Program-made: the position numbers and the translations under genes | The notes under the pieces: generated by a model | What the model was told of the DNA's origin: nothing | What the model saw: the letters and a program-made list of their open reading frames with translations, nothing else | Databases searched by the model: none | Source of the DNA: Devosia sp. A16 | Lineage (GTDB): Bacteria > Pseudomonadota > Alphaproteobacteria > Rhizobiales > Devosiaceae | Length of the DNA stretch: 64,000 nucleotides | Assembly: GCF_001402915.1 (NCBI RefSeq) | Contig: NZ_CP012945.1 | Span: forward strand, 3,449,501 to 3,513,500 | Direction of reading: 5' to 3' | In this document: one piece after another, positions 25,724 through 33,623 of the stretch | How the letters are laid out: every line of letters starts with the position of its first letter | Position numbering within the stretch: position 1 is the stretch's first letter

Positions 25724-27334
25724 TTATTCCTTGCTCACGCCGCCATAGCGGTCGTCGGAGAAGGTGATGCCGAGCACCACGCCCTTGACGTTCTTGCGCA
25801 TGGAAACCTTGCGGCTGTCCTGGAACATGAACACGAACGGCGAGGTGTCGGTGTGCAGCCGCTGGGCTTCGTCGTAGAGCGCCTTGCGCTTTTCGACGTC
25901 CTGCTCCTGCACGGCCTGGTTCACCAGTTCGGAGACCTTGCCCGAGTCCCAGCCGAAACGATCGGCGAGGTTGCCCTTCTGGCCGTCCGGATCGGACGGG
26001 TCATGGTTGCCGAACGCCTTGGCGTTGGAGTGCGGATCGGGATAGTCCGGACCCCACAGGCCGAACCAGACGTCGAGATCGTGCGAGCGGTAGCGATCGA
26101 GCCACGGGCCGCCATCCACCACCTGCAGGTCGAGATCGACACCGATCTGGCTCAGGGTCGCCTGCACGGCCTGGGCGTAATCGGGATAGGGCGGCACGTT
26201 CCACACCACGGTCGCGAGCTTGATCGGCGTGGCGACGCCGGACTCGGCGATCAGCGCCTTGGCCTTCTCGATATCGAGCGAGTAGGGGTTGTAGTTGATG
26301 CCGCCGCCCAGGAACCCGTCCGGGATCATGGTCTGGTGCACCTTGATGGTGCCCTTGCCGATAGTATCGGCGATGCCCTGGTAATCGACGCCGTACTTGA
26401 TGGCTTCGACGACCTTGGGGTTGGCCAGGGCCGGGTTACGCACGTTGAGGCCGAAATAGTACATCGTCGAGGACACGCCCTCGAGGATCTGCACGTCGGG
26501 GTTGGCCGACACGGCGCCGATATCGTCCGGGCCGAGCTTGTTGGCGATGTCGATGTCGCCCTTTTCGAGCGCCAGGCGCTGCGTCGCCGATTCCGGCATG
26601 TGCTGCAGGAACACCCGGTCGACCCCCGGAGCGGTGCCCCAGTAGTTTTCGTTGCGGCTGAGCAGGATCGAAACCTTGGGGTCCCACTTGGTCAGCACGT
26701 ACGGACCCGAGCCGGCCGAATTCTCGGCCTTCAGCCAGGCGTTGCCGTAGTCGTTGGAGCCGTCTTCCCGCTTGCCCTCGTGCTGCTTGACGACGGCGGA
26801 GTCGACGATGCCGCCGGTGAACGAACTCAGCACGTAGAGCACGAAGCTCGGCGCATACTTCTGGTCGACGACAAGCTGCAGGGTCTGCGGATCGACAGCC
26901 TTGATGTTGTCCTTGACGTTATCCTTGTTGAGCCCGAACTGGGTCAGGATGAACGAGATGCGGCTGTCGAGCAGGATGACGCGTTGCAGCGAGTACTCCG
27001 CGTCGGCCGCCGTCACCGGATTGCCCGAGGCGAACTTGGCATTCGGGTTCATCTTGAAGGTGAAGGTCTTGCCGTCCTCCGACACCGACCAGCTCTCGGC
27101 GAGGACGCCGTTGATCTTGGTCGGGTCGGCCGGGTCGAAACTGACCAGCGGCTGATATATCTGCTGGCTCGCCAGCACGCCGCCCACTTCCGACACTTCG
27201 GCCGGATCGAGCGTGATGATGTCGTCGATCGCATCGGCGATGACGAGGGTATTCTTGGGTGTTTCGGCGATCGCTCCGGACGCGGTCATCACCGCGCCGA
27301 CGGCAACCGCCATAAGCGTCTTGAACAAACGCAT
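25724..27334 (-). CDS. Family-5 ABC substrate-binding protein (XRE-GAF operon)
   Basis: 536 residues; signal peptide 1-23 (ending SGAIA), mature start ETPKNTLVIADAIDDIITLDPAE, family block YQPLVSFDP. The core resembles DppA/OppA-like peptide binders. It lies between the GAF gene and the permeases. Given the NlpC/P60 enzyme at the operon end, the ligand may be a murein-derived peptide; general di- or oligopeptides remain possible. Confidence 0.92.
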   Translation of the reverse strand: MRLFKTLMAVAVGAVMTASGAIAETPKNTLVIADAIDDIITLDPAEVSEVGGVLASQQIYQPLVSFDPADPTKINGVLAESWSVSEDGKTFTFKMNPNAKFASGNPVTAADAEYSLQRVILLDSRISFILTQFGLNKDNVKDNIKAVDPQTLQLVVDQKYAPSFVLYVLSSFTGGIVDSAVVKQHEGKREDGSNDYGNAWLKAENSAGSGPYVLTKWDPKVSILLSRNENYWGTAPGVDRVFLQHMPESATQRLALEKGDIDIANKLGPDDIGAVSANPDVQILEGVSSTMYYFGLNVRNPALANPKVVEAIKYGVDYQGIADTIGKGTIKVHQTMIPDGFLGGGINYNPYSLDIEKAKALIAESGVATPIKLATVVWNVPPYPDYAQAVQATLSQIGVDLDLQVVDGGPWLDRYRSHDLDVWFGLWGPDYPDPHSNAKAFGNHDPSDPDGQKGNLADRFGWDSGKVSELVNQAVQEQDVEKRKALYDEAQRLHTDTSPFVFMFQDSRKVSMRKNVKGVVLGITFSDDRYGGVSKE

Positions 27335-27395
27335 GACAGTCTCCCTGGTTGAAGTCGTCAGTTTCCGGCTGATGAGCCGGTTCTCGTCGCAGGCG

Positions 27396-27911
27396 TCATC
27401 TCCCGCTGACCGCCGCGGGCAATGTGGAAATGCCCTCGAAGGTGAAAATCAGCGCAGCGATGGGTAGAAGGGTGTCGATCCGGGCGAGCGCCGCCGGGGT
27501 GAAGATGCCGGCATCGCCGAGCAGTGCCACCACGCCGCGCGTCTCGCCCCCGATCACGATAGGAAAGCACGAACAGGCGCCGTAGCCCATGGCGACGAGC
27601 CCGTCGGTTTCGGGCAGGAACGCCGCCATGCTGTCGACGCTGTCGCCGATGACCGGCTGCATCTTGCCGAGGATGGTGTTGTTCCACACGTCGTCGCCCA
27701 CCGGGTCGACGTTGCCGACCGGGAAATCGGTCGGATTGGAGGTGCCGATACGGTGCGTCACGCTCTTGTCCGGCGCCACCGCGATGAACGTCGCCGTGCG
27801 CACGCCCGGCACGGCGGTAAACAGCTCCGACAGCACGGCGAACAGCTTCGTCGGGCCGGCCGCGAGGCCTGTGGCGAGCTGCGTGGCGATGGCAGGATCG
27901 ATCACGGTCAT
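27396..27911 (-). CDS. GAF-domain protein
   Basis: 171 residues forming a single GAF-like sensor domain: TAVPGVRTATFIAVAPD, a central stretch around VGDDVWNNTILGKMQ and the C-terminal strands CFPIVIGGETRGVVALLG. No catalytic or output domain. ATG at 27911 (MTVIDPAIA) overlaps the regulator stop (ATGA). Such one-domain GAF proteins beside transporters could bind the imported ligand or a derivative and modulate the regulator; no ligand residues are recognisable. Confidence 0.8.
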   Translation of the reverse strand: MTVIDPAIATQLATGLAAGPTKLFAVLSELFTAVPGVRTATFIAVAPDKSVTHRIGTSNPTDFPVGNVDPVGDDVWNNTILGKMQPVIGDSVDSMAAFLPETDGLVAMGYGACSCFPIVIGGETRGVVALLGDAGIFTPAALARIDTLLPIAALIFTFEGISTLPAAVSGR

Positions 27912-28516
27912 TCGGGAAACAGCTGCATAGTCCCGACCCACAGCTCGAGCGCCGTGCCGGTGCCGATATTGGTGCCGCGATGCGGCCGGCGGCTGTCGAA
28001 ATGCAGGGTATCGCCGGGACCGAGGCGATATTCGATGCCGTCGACTTCGTAGAGCATCTCGCCCGAGACCAGATAGACGAAGTCCTCGCCTTCGTGGCTC
28101 ATCATCTCCGAGGCATGGCCGGGCGGCACGTGCGACAGGCAGGCATTGAGCCTGGCCTCGGGAAAGCCGCGCTCGAGGAACTCGTAGAACCGCGAGGTGC
28201 CGCCCACCTTGTAGGTCTGGCGCTGGCCGGAATGGCTGACGACGCTGTGCTGGCGGGCGGGAGCCGCCGACACGAACATGTCGACGCTGGCCTCGAGCGC
28301 CTTGGCGACATTGTAGAGCGAGGCCAGCGAAGGCGTGGAGATCCCACGTTCGATCTGCGAGATGAAGCCGACTGTCAGCGATGCCTCATCGGCCACCTGC
28401 TGCTGCGTTTTCCCCAGCTCCTTGCGGCGGTCGCGCAGGCGCTGCCCAAGGCTGGGGTCGATCGGGGTCGATGCCTCGACCGGATCGGAACGCTTCTCAA
28501 ACTTCAAGACTGGCAC
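27908..28516 (-). CDS. XRE-family transcriptional regulator with C-terminal cupin domain
   Basis: 202 residues: HTH_3 domain at about 24-78 (LRDRRKELGKTQQQVADEASLTVGF recognition region, written only in part: TQQQVADEASL) and a cupin sensor at about 125-200 (HEGEDFVYLVSGEM, LGPGDTLHFDSRRPHRG). I chose the GTG at 28516: GAGG lies six bases upstream, and the longer TTG start at 28561 would place the operator palindrome inside the coding region. Heads the leftward operon GAF-SBP-permeases-ATPases-NlpC/P60 and probably controls it and itself. Confidence 0.88.
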   Translation of the reverse strand: MPVLKFEKRSDPVEASTPIDPSLGQRLRDRRKELGKTQQQVADEASLTVGFISQIERGISTPSLASLYNVAKALEASVDMFVSAAPARQHSVVSHSGQRQTYKVGGTSRFYEFLERGFPEARLNACLSHVPPGHASEMMSHEGEDFVYLVSGEMLYEVDGIEYRLGPGDTLHFDSRRPHRGTNIGTGTALELWVGTMQLFPE

Positions 28517-28531
28517 GGGCGCCCTCGCGAT

Positions 28532-28546
28532 TTTAGTGACACTAAA
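28532..28546. promoter_or_regulatory. Perfect palindromic operator TTTAGTGACACTAAA upstream of XRE-cupin gene
   Basis: Seven-base arms TTTAGTG and CACTAAA around one central base, 15 bases upstream of the GTG start. AT-rich within a GC-rich genome. Position and symmetry fit an autoregulatory operator for the dimeric XRE protein and would control the entire transporter operon. Confidence 0.75.
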
Positions 28547-28594
28547 GTAGCGCGCGCCCAAGTCAATCCCGGCTGGTGCGGGAGCTGTTGGAAG

Positions 28595-29563
28595 CTAGCC
28601 CTGGGCCAGCTCCCACTCGATGGTGCGGCGCAGCGCCTGCTCCTCGGGAACGATCTCACTGTAGCCCAGTTCGGCTCGAATACGAGCGGAATCCAGCGTC
28701 AGCGGATAGCTGAGGTCGCTGCTGTCGGCGCGATCGGCGAGGATCCCGTCGGCATCGGCATCGACCAGCACGATCTCGCTGTCGACGCCCATCAGCGTCA
28801 GCACGGTGCGGGCCCAGTCGGCCTGCGTCCTGACGAATGGTTGGGCCACATTGTAGATACGGCCTTCGGCTTCGGGCAGCGTGGCGGCCAGCGCCAGCGC
28901 TTCGGCCACGTCGTCGATATAGGCGTAGGAGTTGAGCCAGGCCGCGCCACGCCGGTCCAGCCGGAACGGCTCGCCGGCCTTGGCGCCCCTGATCGCCCAG
29001 GCGAAGCGGTGCTGCTTGTCGTCCGGCCCGAAGATCATCGGCAGCCGCAGCACGGTTGCCTGTGGTGCCCCTGCCGCCATGGCGAATTCTTCGATCGGGA
29101 TCTTGTCGTATTCGTCGAACAGGTCGTCCTCGATCCCCTTGGGTCGCCGGGCGTTCTGCCGGTAGGGATAGCGCAGGGTCCTGAGCGGTGAGTCCTCGGT
29201 GGCCGGCTCCGGTCGGATCGCCGGGCTCTCCTTTTTTAGGAGACCGCCATAGTTGGAATAGACGTCGGTCGAACTGACCAGCACATAGCGTGCGCCGGCC
29301 TTACCGGCCGCCTCGATCACCGGCTGCGTGTTGCGCAGGCTGATGGTGAAGATATCGATGACGGCGGTGACCTTGTTGTCCCTGAGCAGCTTCGTCAGCG
29401 CCTCGCCGTCCGTGCGGTCGGCCTGTTCGAACCGGACCCCGTCGGGCAGCGCCACCGGGTGCCGGCCGCGCGCCACCACCAGCACGTCATGCCCTCGCTC
29501 CCTGAGTCGCCTCGCCGTGGCGGTGCCGAGAAAGCCCGTGCCTCCGATGATTGCGATGGTCAT
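28595..29563 (-). CDS. NAD(P)-dependent epimerase/reductase, extended SDR family
   Basis: 322 residues with an N-terminal Rossmann fold, GGTGFLG at 7-13, and a substrate domain with SSTDVYSNYGG around residues 97-107. The canonical YxxxK is not clear; a Tyr-rich region (YPYRQNARRPKG) follows instead, so this may be an atypical extended SDR or an NAD-binding non-catalytic member. Substrate unknown. It lies upstream of the XRE regulator on the same strand with a 78-bp gap that holds the operator, so it is probably a separate unit. Confidence 0.85.
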   Translation of the reverse strand: MTIAIIGGTGFLGTATARRLRERGHDVLVVARGRHPVALPDGVRFEQADRTDGEALTKLLRDNKVTAVIDIFTISLRNTQPVIEAAGKAGARYVLVSSTDVYSNYGGLLKKESPAIRPEPATEDSPLRTLRYPYRQNARRPKGIEDDLFDEYDKIPIEEFAMAAGAPQATVLRLPMIFGPDDKQHRFAWAIRGAKAGEPFRLDRRGAAWLNSYAYIDDVAEALALAATLPEAEGRIYNVAQPFVRTQADWARTVLTLMGVDSEIVLVDADADGILADRADSSDLSYPLTLDSARIRAELGYSEIVPEEQALRRTIEWELAQG

Positions 29564-29892
29564 GCCGCGACTCCTTTTTGCGAAAGAGGCGGGAGGGTGT
29601 TCGAGACCGCGGCGGGGAGCAAGGCGTAAGATTGCCGCTCTGGTTCACCAGCCCTCACCCCAATGGCATCTGGTGAGGCACCGGCGACGACGCGAGTGCC
29701 TTCTCCCCTTGTGGGAGAAGGTGGCCGAAGGCCGGATGAGGGGTTCTCTCCGCGTACTGGATCGCTCCTCGCTACGCTCGGATCGCGCTACACTTCGTTT
29801 CGCGAACCCCTCATCCGCCCTTCGGGCACCTTCTCCCACAAGGGGAGAAGGCCACTGCTGCACTGCCGGTGGATGTCCATATGCGACAGCCG
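29564..29892. repeat. Intergenic region with palindromic element 6 (core 29699-29850)
   Basis: No gene seen in this 329-bp gap. The core has end arms CCTTCTCCCCTTGTGGGAGAAGG-type (29698 onward) and CACCTTCTCCCACAAGGGG (to 29850), inner arms GGATGAGGGGTTC and GAACCCCTCATCC, and a small central hairpin. The stretch GGGGTTCTCxCCGCGTACTGGATCGCTCCTCG (29740-29770 area) is almost identical to a stretch near 60028-60059, showing both are copies of one element. Confidence 0.8.
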
Positions 29893-31092
29893 TCAGTTCA
29901 CCAACCGCCCGTGGTGGCGCAGCACCAGCCCGACGGCGCCCATGCAGGCGCCATTGTCGGAGAACTGGCTTGGCCTGAGCGTGGTGCGGGCGACGTCGGG
30001 AACGTCCCCATGCTTGACCAGCGTGTAGCGCTCGAAGCTCTCGGCAAGCGGCTTCATCAGGATCTCGCCGGCCATCGCCAGCCGCCCACTTACCACCACC
30101 AGCGTCGGGTTGAACACCGAACCGATCAGGCCAAGGCCATGCCCGCCCGCTTCCCCCGTCCGGGCGATCAACGCGCTGCACAAAGGATCTCCGCCCAGCG
30201 CGAGATCGACCACCTCGGCCAGCCGCAGCGAGCGTCCGAAATGGGTCTCTGCCTCGGTCAACGGCTCGCGGAAGCTGGCATAGACCTCGATGCAGCCGCG
30301 GTTGCCGCAGCGGCAGAGCGGACCGTCGGGGTCGATCACCACGTGTCCGAACTCTCCCGCGCCCCCGGCAATGCCGCGCAGCACGCGACCGCCTGCGACG
30401 ATCGCGCCGCCGATGCCGAGATCGAGAGTATAGAGGACGAAATCATCATATCCCTGCGCCGCCCCCCAGGTCATCTCGGCGATGGCGGAGCAGTTGGATT
30501 CGTTGTCGCAGAAGATCGGCACTTCAGGAAAGATCGGTCCGAACAGCTCACGGATGTCGACGCCCGCCCAGGTCGGCATGCCGCCGGCGCGAAGCACTGT
30601 GCCGGTCACCGGGTTCACTGGCCCGCCCACGGCGATTCCCACCCCCAGCAATCCATCCCGGCGTTGCCACTGGCCTTCGTAGGCTTCGGTGATCAGCCGG
30701 CGCACATGCTGGATAGCGGTGTCAGGCGAATAGTCGATCTCGAGATTGATCGTGCGGTCCGACAGCACGGTGTGGGCGACATCGGCCAGAATCACCTGGA
30801 TTTCGGTGGAGCCGATCAGGATGCCGATACAGGTGCCGGCGTGCGGATTGAGCGTCAGCGCCGTCGCCGGCCGGCCCACGCCGCCCGCCGACTCGGTGCC
30901 GATTTCCACCACCATCTGCGAGCGTCTGAGCTCGGTCAGGGCGGTGGACACCGTGGACTTTGCCAGCCCGGTCAGGCGCGCGATCTGCGTTGCGCTCAAA
31001 GCGCCGCGCTCGCTCAGGGCCCGCACGATGCGGCCCGACGGCGTGGCTAAAGCACTGTCAGCAAGTAGAGATTTGAGCTCGATCCGATTCAC
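29893..31092 (-). CDS. ROK-family transcriptional repressor (NagC/Mlc/XylR type)
   Basis: 399 residues: winged HTH at about 15-75 (LSATQIARLTGLAKSTVSTAL) and a ROK sugar-binding domain with GVGIAVGGPVNP, DNESNCSAIAE, LDLGIGGAIVAGG and the zinc site CRCGNRGCIE. Full length for a regulator rather than a kinase. It is divergent from a sugar ABC operon (166-bp shared region), so it most likely represses that operon until the sugar or its phosphate binds. Confidence 0.93.
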   Translation of the reverse strand: MNRIELKSLLADSALATPSGRIVRALSERGALSATQIARLTGLAKSTVSTALTELRRSQMVVEIGTESAGGVGRPATALTLNPHAGTCIGILIGSTEIQVILADVAHTVLSDRTINLEIDYSPDTAIQHVRRLITEAYEGQWQRRDGLLGVGIAVGGPVNPVTGTVLRAGGMPTWAGVDIRELFGPIFPEVPIFCDNESNCSAIAEMTWGAAQGYDDFVLYTLDLGIGGAIVAGGRVLRGIAGGAGEFGHVVIDPDGPLCRCGNRGCIEVYASFREPLTEAETHFGRSLRLAEVVDLALGGDPLCSALIARTGEAGGHGLGLIGSVFNPTLVVVSGRLAMAGEILMKPLAESFERYTLVKHGDVPDVARTTLRPSQFSDNGACMGAVGLVLRHHGRLVN

Positions 31093-31113
31093 GCCTCTCC
31101 CTCCCCAAGCGCG

Positions 31114-31147
31114 TTGACAAGCCGAATAAGTTCACCATAGAACTAAT
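31114..31147 (+). promoter_or_regulatory. Promoter and candidate ROK operator for the sugar ABC operon
   Basis: TTGACA at 31114-31119 is followed after 17 bases by ATAGAA at 31137-31142, a good sigma-70 pattern for the plus-strand operon. An inverted repeat ATAAGTTC-N6-GAACTAAT (31126-31147, seven of eight bases paired, inner five perfect) covers the -10 box. This AT-rich palindrome is the best operator candidate for the divergent ROK repressor. Confidence 0.65.
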
Positions 31148-31258
31148 ACGACGGTGCGCAGGAGGATGTGCACCGCCGGGAGAAAAGCGCAAGTAGCCAC
31201 AAGGACCGGCCGGGAGCGCCGGGGTGGGAACGGGCGTTTTCAAGGGAGAGAGACAATT

Positions 31259-32533
31259 ATGACCTTCACGACCAAGGTCGCGGCCGCCGCGACCACGATG
31301 CTTGCTGCCGCGCTGCTTTCGGGCACCGCGATGGCCGCCCCCAAAGTGCTGATGCTACACCAGTGGGCCTCCGGCAACGATGCCGCCTCGATCGCCAAGC
31401 TCGGTGAGATGTTCACCGCTGCCGGCGGCACCTGGGAGCAGACCGCCATTGCCGGTCACACCGCCAACACCCTCGCCAAGCTCCGCGCTGACGTCGTCGC
31501 CGGCAACGCCCCGGCCGCCGTGCAGCTGAAGGGCCCGGAAATCGCCGAGTGGAACGCCACCGGCGGCACTGCCGACATGGACGAACTGGCCAAGGCCGAG
31601 AACTGGGATGCCGTCGTCGCCCCCGAACTGCTGCCGGTGATGAAGCCGGAAGGCAAGTGGGTCGCGGCCCCGATGAACATTCACCGCATCAACTGGATCT
31701 GGGGCAACAAGGCCGCCATGGAAGCGGTCGGCGTCACCGAGCTGCCCAAGACCTGGGCCGATTTCAACGCCGCCTGCGACAAGGCGGTTGCCGGTGGTAA
31801 GATCTGCCTCGCGCACCTCAGCGCCGACTGGACCGACGCCACCACCTTCGAGACCATCGTCTACGGCCAGGACATCGACCTCTACAAGAAGGCCTTCGTC
31901 GAGGCCGACGTCGACTCCCTGCGCTCGCCCGGCATGATCAAGGCCTTCGACCAGATGCGCCTGATGGTCTCCAAGTACATGGATCCGGCGATCGCCGGCC
32001 GCGACTACGACACCGCCTCCAACATGATGGTCAACGGCGATGCGCTGTTCTTCATCATGGGCGACTGGGAACTGGGTGCCATCAAGTCGGTGGGCCATGA
32101 GCCCGGCGGCGACATCCTGTGCGGCCAGTCTCCGACCGACTGGGGCAAGCCGGGCTTCATCCTGAACTCCGACTCCGTGGTGTTCTTCAAGCAGAAGGAT
32201 CCGGACTATCAGGAAGGCCAGAAGCTGCTCGCCAGCCTGATCCTGTCGCCCGAGTTCCAGAAGGTGTTCAACATCACCAAGGGCTCGATCCCGGCGCGTC
32301 TCGACGTCGACCTCAAGGACGGCTTCAACGTCTGCCAGCAGGAGAGCCAGGCGGCCCTGAAGGCCTCGATCGATGACGGCACCCTGGTCCGCTCGATGGC
32401 GCACAACATGACCGTGCTGCAGAAGTATCGCGGCGCGATGATGGACACCATCACCGAGTTCGTGAACACGCCTGAAATGACTTCGGAAGAGGCGGCCAAC
32501 CTGATGGCCGACGCCGTCGAAGCTCAGATGTAA
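31259..32533 (+). CDS. Family-1 ABC sugar-binding protein
   Basis: 424 residues; signal peptide 1-26 (ending GTAMA), mature APKVLMLHQWASGNDAASIAK. The pattern WASGxDAASIAKL, PMNIHRINWIWGNK and GDWELGAIKS is that of carbohydrate-binding family-1 proteins (AraN/glucose-mannose-binding GtsA-like). ATG at 31259 is preceded by AAGGGAGAGAGA. First gene of the ROK-regulated operon. Sugar not identifiable; a monosaccharide such as glucose or a related hexose is plausible by the family look. Confidence 0.93.
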   Translation: MTFTTKVAAAATTMLAAALLSGTAMAAPKVLMLHQWASGNDAASIAKLGEMFTAAGGTWEQTAIAGHTANTLAKLRADVVAGNAPAAVQLKGPEIAEWNATGGTADMDELAKAENWDAVVAPELLPVMKPEGKWVAAPMNIHRINWIWGNKAAMEAVGVTELPKTWADFNAACDKAVAGGKICLAHLSADWTDATTFETIVYGQDIDLYKKAFVEADVDSLRSPGMIKAFDQMRLMVSKYMDPAIAGRDYDTASNMMVNGDALFFIMGDWELGAIKSVGHEPGGDILCGQSPTDWGKPGFILNSDSVVFFKQKDPDYQEGQKLLASLILSPEFQKVFNITKGSIPARLDVDLKDGFNVCQQESQAALKASIDDGTLVRSMAHNMTVLQKYRGAMMDTITEFVNTPEMTSEEAANLMADAVEAQM

Positions 32534-32547
32534 CCACCTGAGGACAG

Positions 32548-32578
32548 CCGGTCGCGGTGGCTTTGTCGCCGCGACCGG
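32548..32578 (+). terminator. Hairpin after the sugar SBP gene
   Basis: Perfect 10-base stem CCGGTCGCGG / CCGCGACCGG with an 11-base loop, 14 bases past the SBP stop and followed by TTTCC. Likely a partial terminator or 3' mRNA-protecting hairpin. Confidence 0.7.
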
Positions 32579-32586
32579 TTTCCATT

Positions 32587-32671
32587 GGAGCGTTTTCAGG
32601 AAAGTTGTGAGACTTTTCCGCTTCGAAAGCGCCACCAGGCAGAGACTTTGGAGCGTTTGTTGAAACGCTCC
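32587..32671. repeat. Intergenic repeat-like element ending in a 9-base hairpin
   Basis: Begins GGAGCGTTTTCAGGAAAG, continues with a degenerate inverted segment (CTTTTCCGCTTCGAAAGCG), and ends in GGAGCGTTT-GTTG-AAACGCTCC (32650-32671, perfect). Elements with the start GAGCGTTTTCAGGAAA are, from memory, dispersed in rhizobial-type genomes; I see no second copy in this window. Confidence 0.55.
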
Positions 32672-32696
32672 AGCGGCCGGTTGGGAGGGTATTCCG

Positions 32697-33623
32697 TTGG
32701 CAATGGCAGGTCAGGCCGTTTCGGCTGGCACGAGCACCTGGGACCGCATCAAGAAGTGGACGCCGATATTCATTATCGCCCCGTCCATCCTGGCGTCCTT
32801 CATCTACGTCTTCGTCTTCGCGGGCTGGACCTTCTACATCTCGCTCAGCGACTCCACCCTGTTGCCCAGCTACGGCTTCAAGGGGTTTGAGAACTACGTC
32901 TCGCTGTGGACCAACCGGCGCTGGAGCGTCGCCTACAACAACCTGCTGTTCTTCTCGCTGTTCTACGTCACCATCTCGATGGCCTTCGGCCTGCTGCTGG
33001 CCATCCTCATCGACCAGAAGATCCGCGCCGAGTCGTTCTGGCGCACGATCTTTCTCTACCCGCTGGCCGTCAGCTTCATCGCCACCGGTACGGTGTGGCA
33101 GTGGCTCTACAATCCCTCGAGCGGCATCCAGTTCCTGGTCAACTCGCTGGGCTGGACCGATTTCCAGTTCGCGCTGACCACCGATCGCAAAAACGCCATC
33201 TGGGCCATCATCATCACCGGCATCTGGGGCTCGGCGGGCTTCTCGATGGCGCTGTTCCTCGCCGGCCTTCGTTCCGTCGACCCCGATATCATCAAGGCCG
33301 CACAGATCGACGGCGCCAGCTGGTTCCGTACCTATCGCAAGGTGATCCTGCCCACCATCGGGCCGATCTTCCTCGCCGTCGCGGTAGTGCTGCTGCAGTT
33401 CGCCATCAAGACCTTCGATCTCGCCGTGGCGCTGACCAATTCCGGTCCCGGCATTTCGACGACGTTCCCCGCCACCTACGTCTACGATTTCATGTTCCAG
33501 CGCGGTGAAATCGGGCAGGGCGCTGCCGCGGCCATGATGGTGCTGGCGGCGCTGGCTATCGTGCTCGTCCCCTATTCGCTCTATCTCGTGTGGCGCCGGC
33601 GCCGGGAGGCCTCCAATGGCTGA
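32697..33623 (+). CDS. ABC sugar permease, MalF/UgpA type
   Basis: 308 residues, six predicted helices; EAA loop IIKAAQIDGASWFRTYRKV (about residues 199-217). TTG start at 32697 has GGGAGGG seven bases upstream; the ATG at 32703 has poorer spacing. Pairs with the next gene to form the channel. Separated from the SBP gene by two hairpins. Confidence 0.92.
   Translation: MAMAGQAVSAGTSTWDRIKKWTPIFIIAPSILASFIYVFVFAGWTFYISLSDSTLLPSYGFKGFENYVSLWTNRRWSVAYNNLLFFSLFYVTISMAFGLLLAILIDQKIRAESFWRTIFLYPLAVSFIATGTVWQWLYNPSSGIQFLVNSLGWTDFQFALTTDRKNAIWAIIITGIWGSAGFSMALFLAGLRSVDPDIIKAAQIDGASWFRTYRKVILPTIGPIFLAVAVVLLQFAIKTFDLAVALTNSGPGISTTFPATYVYDFMFQRGEIGQGAAAAMMVLAALAIVLVPYSLYLVWRRRREASNG

Noticed and set aside
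29893-31092. Reading the ROK protein as a sugar kinase
   Set aside because: It carries an N-terminal winged HTH and lies divergent from an operon, so it is a regulator.
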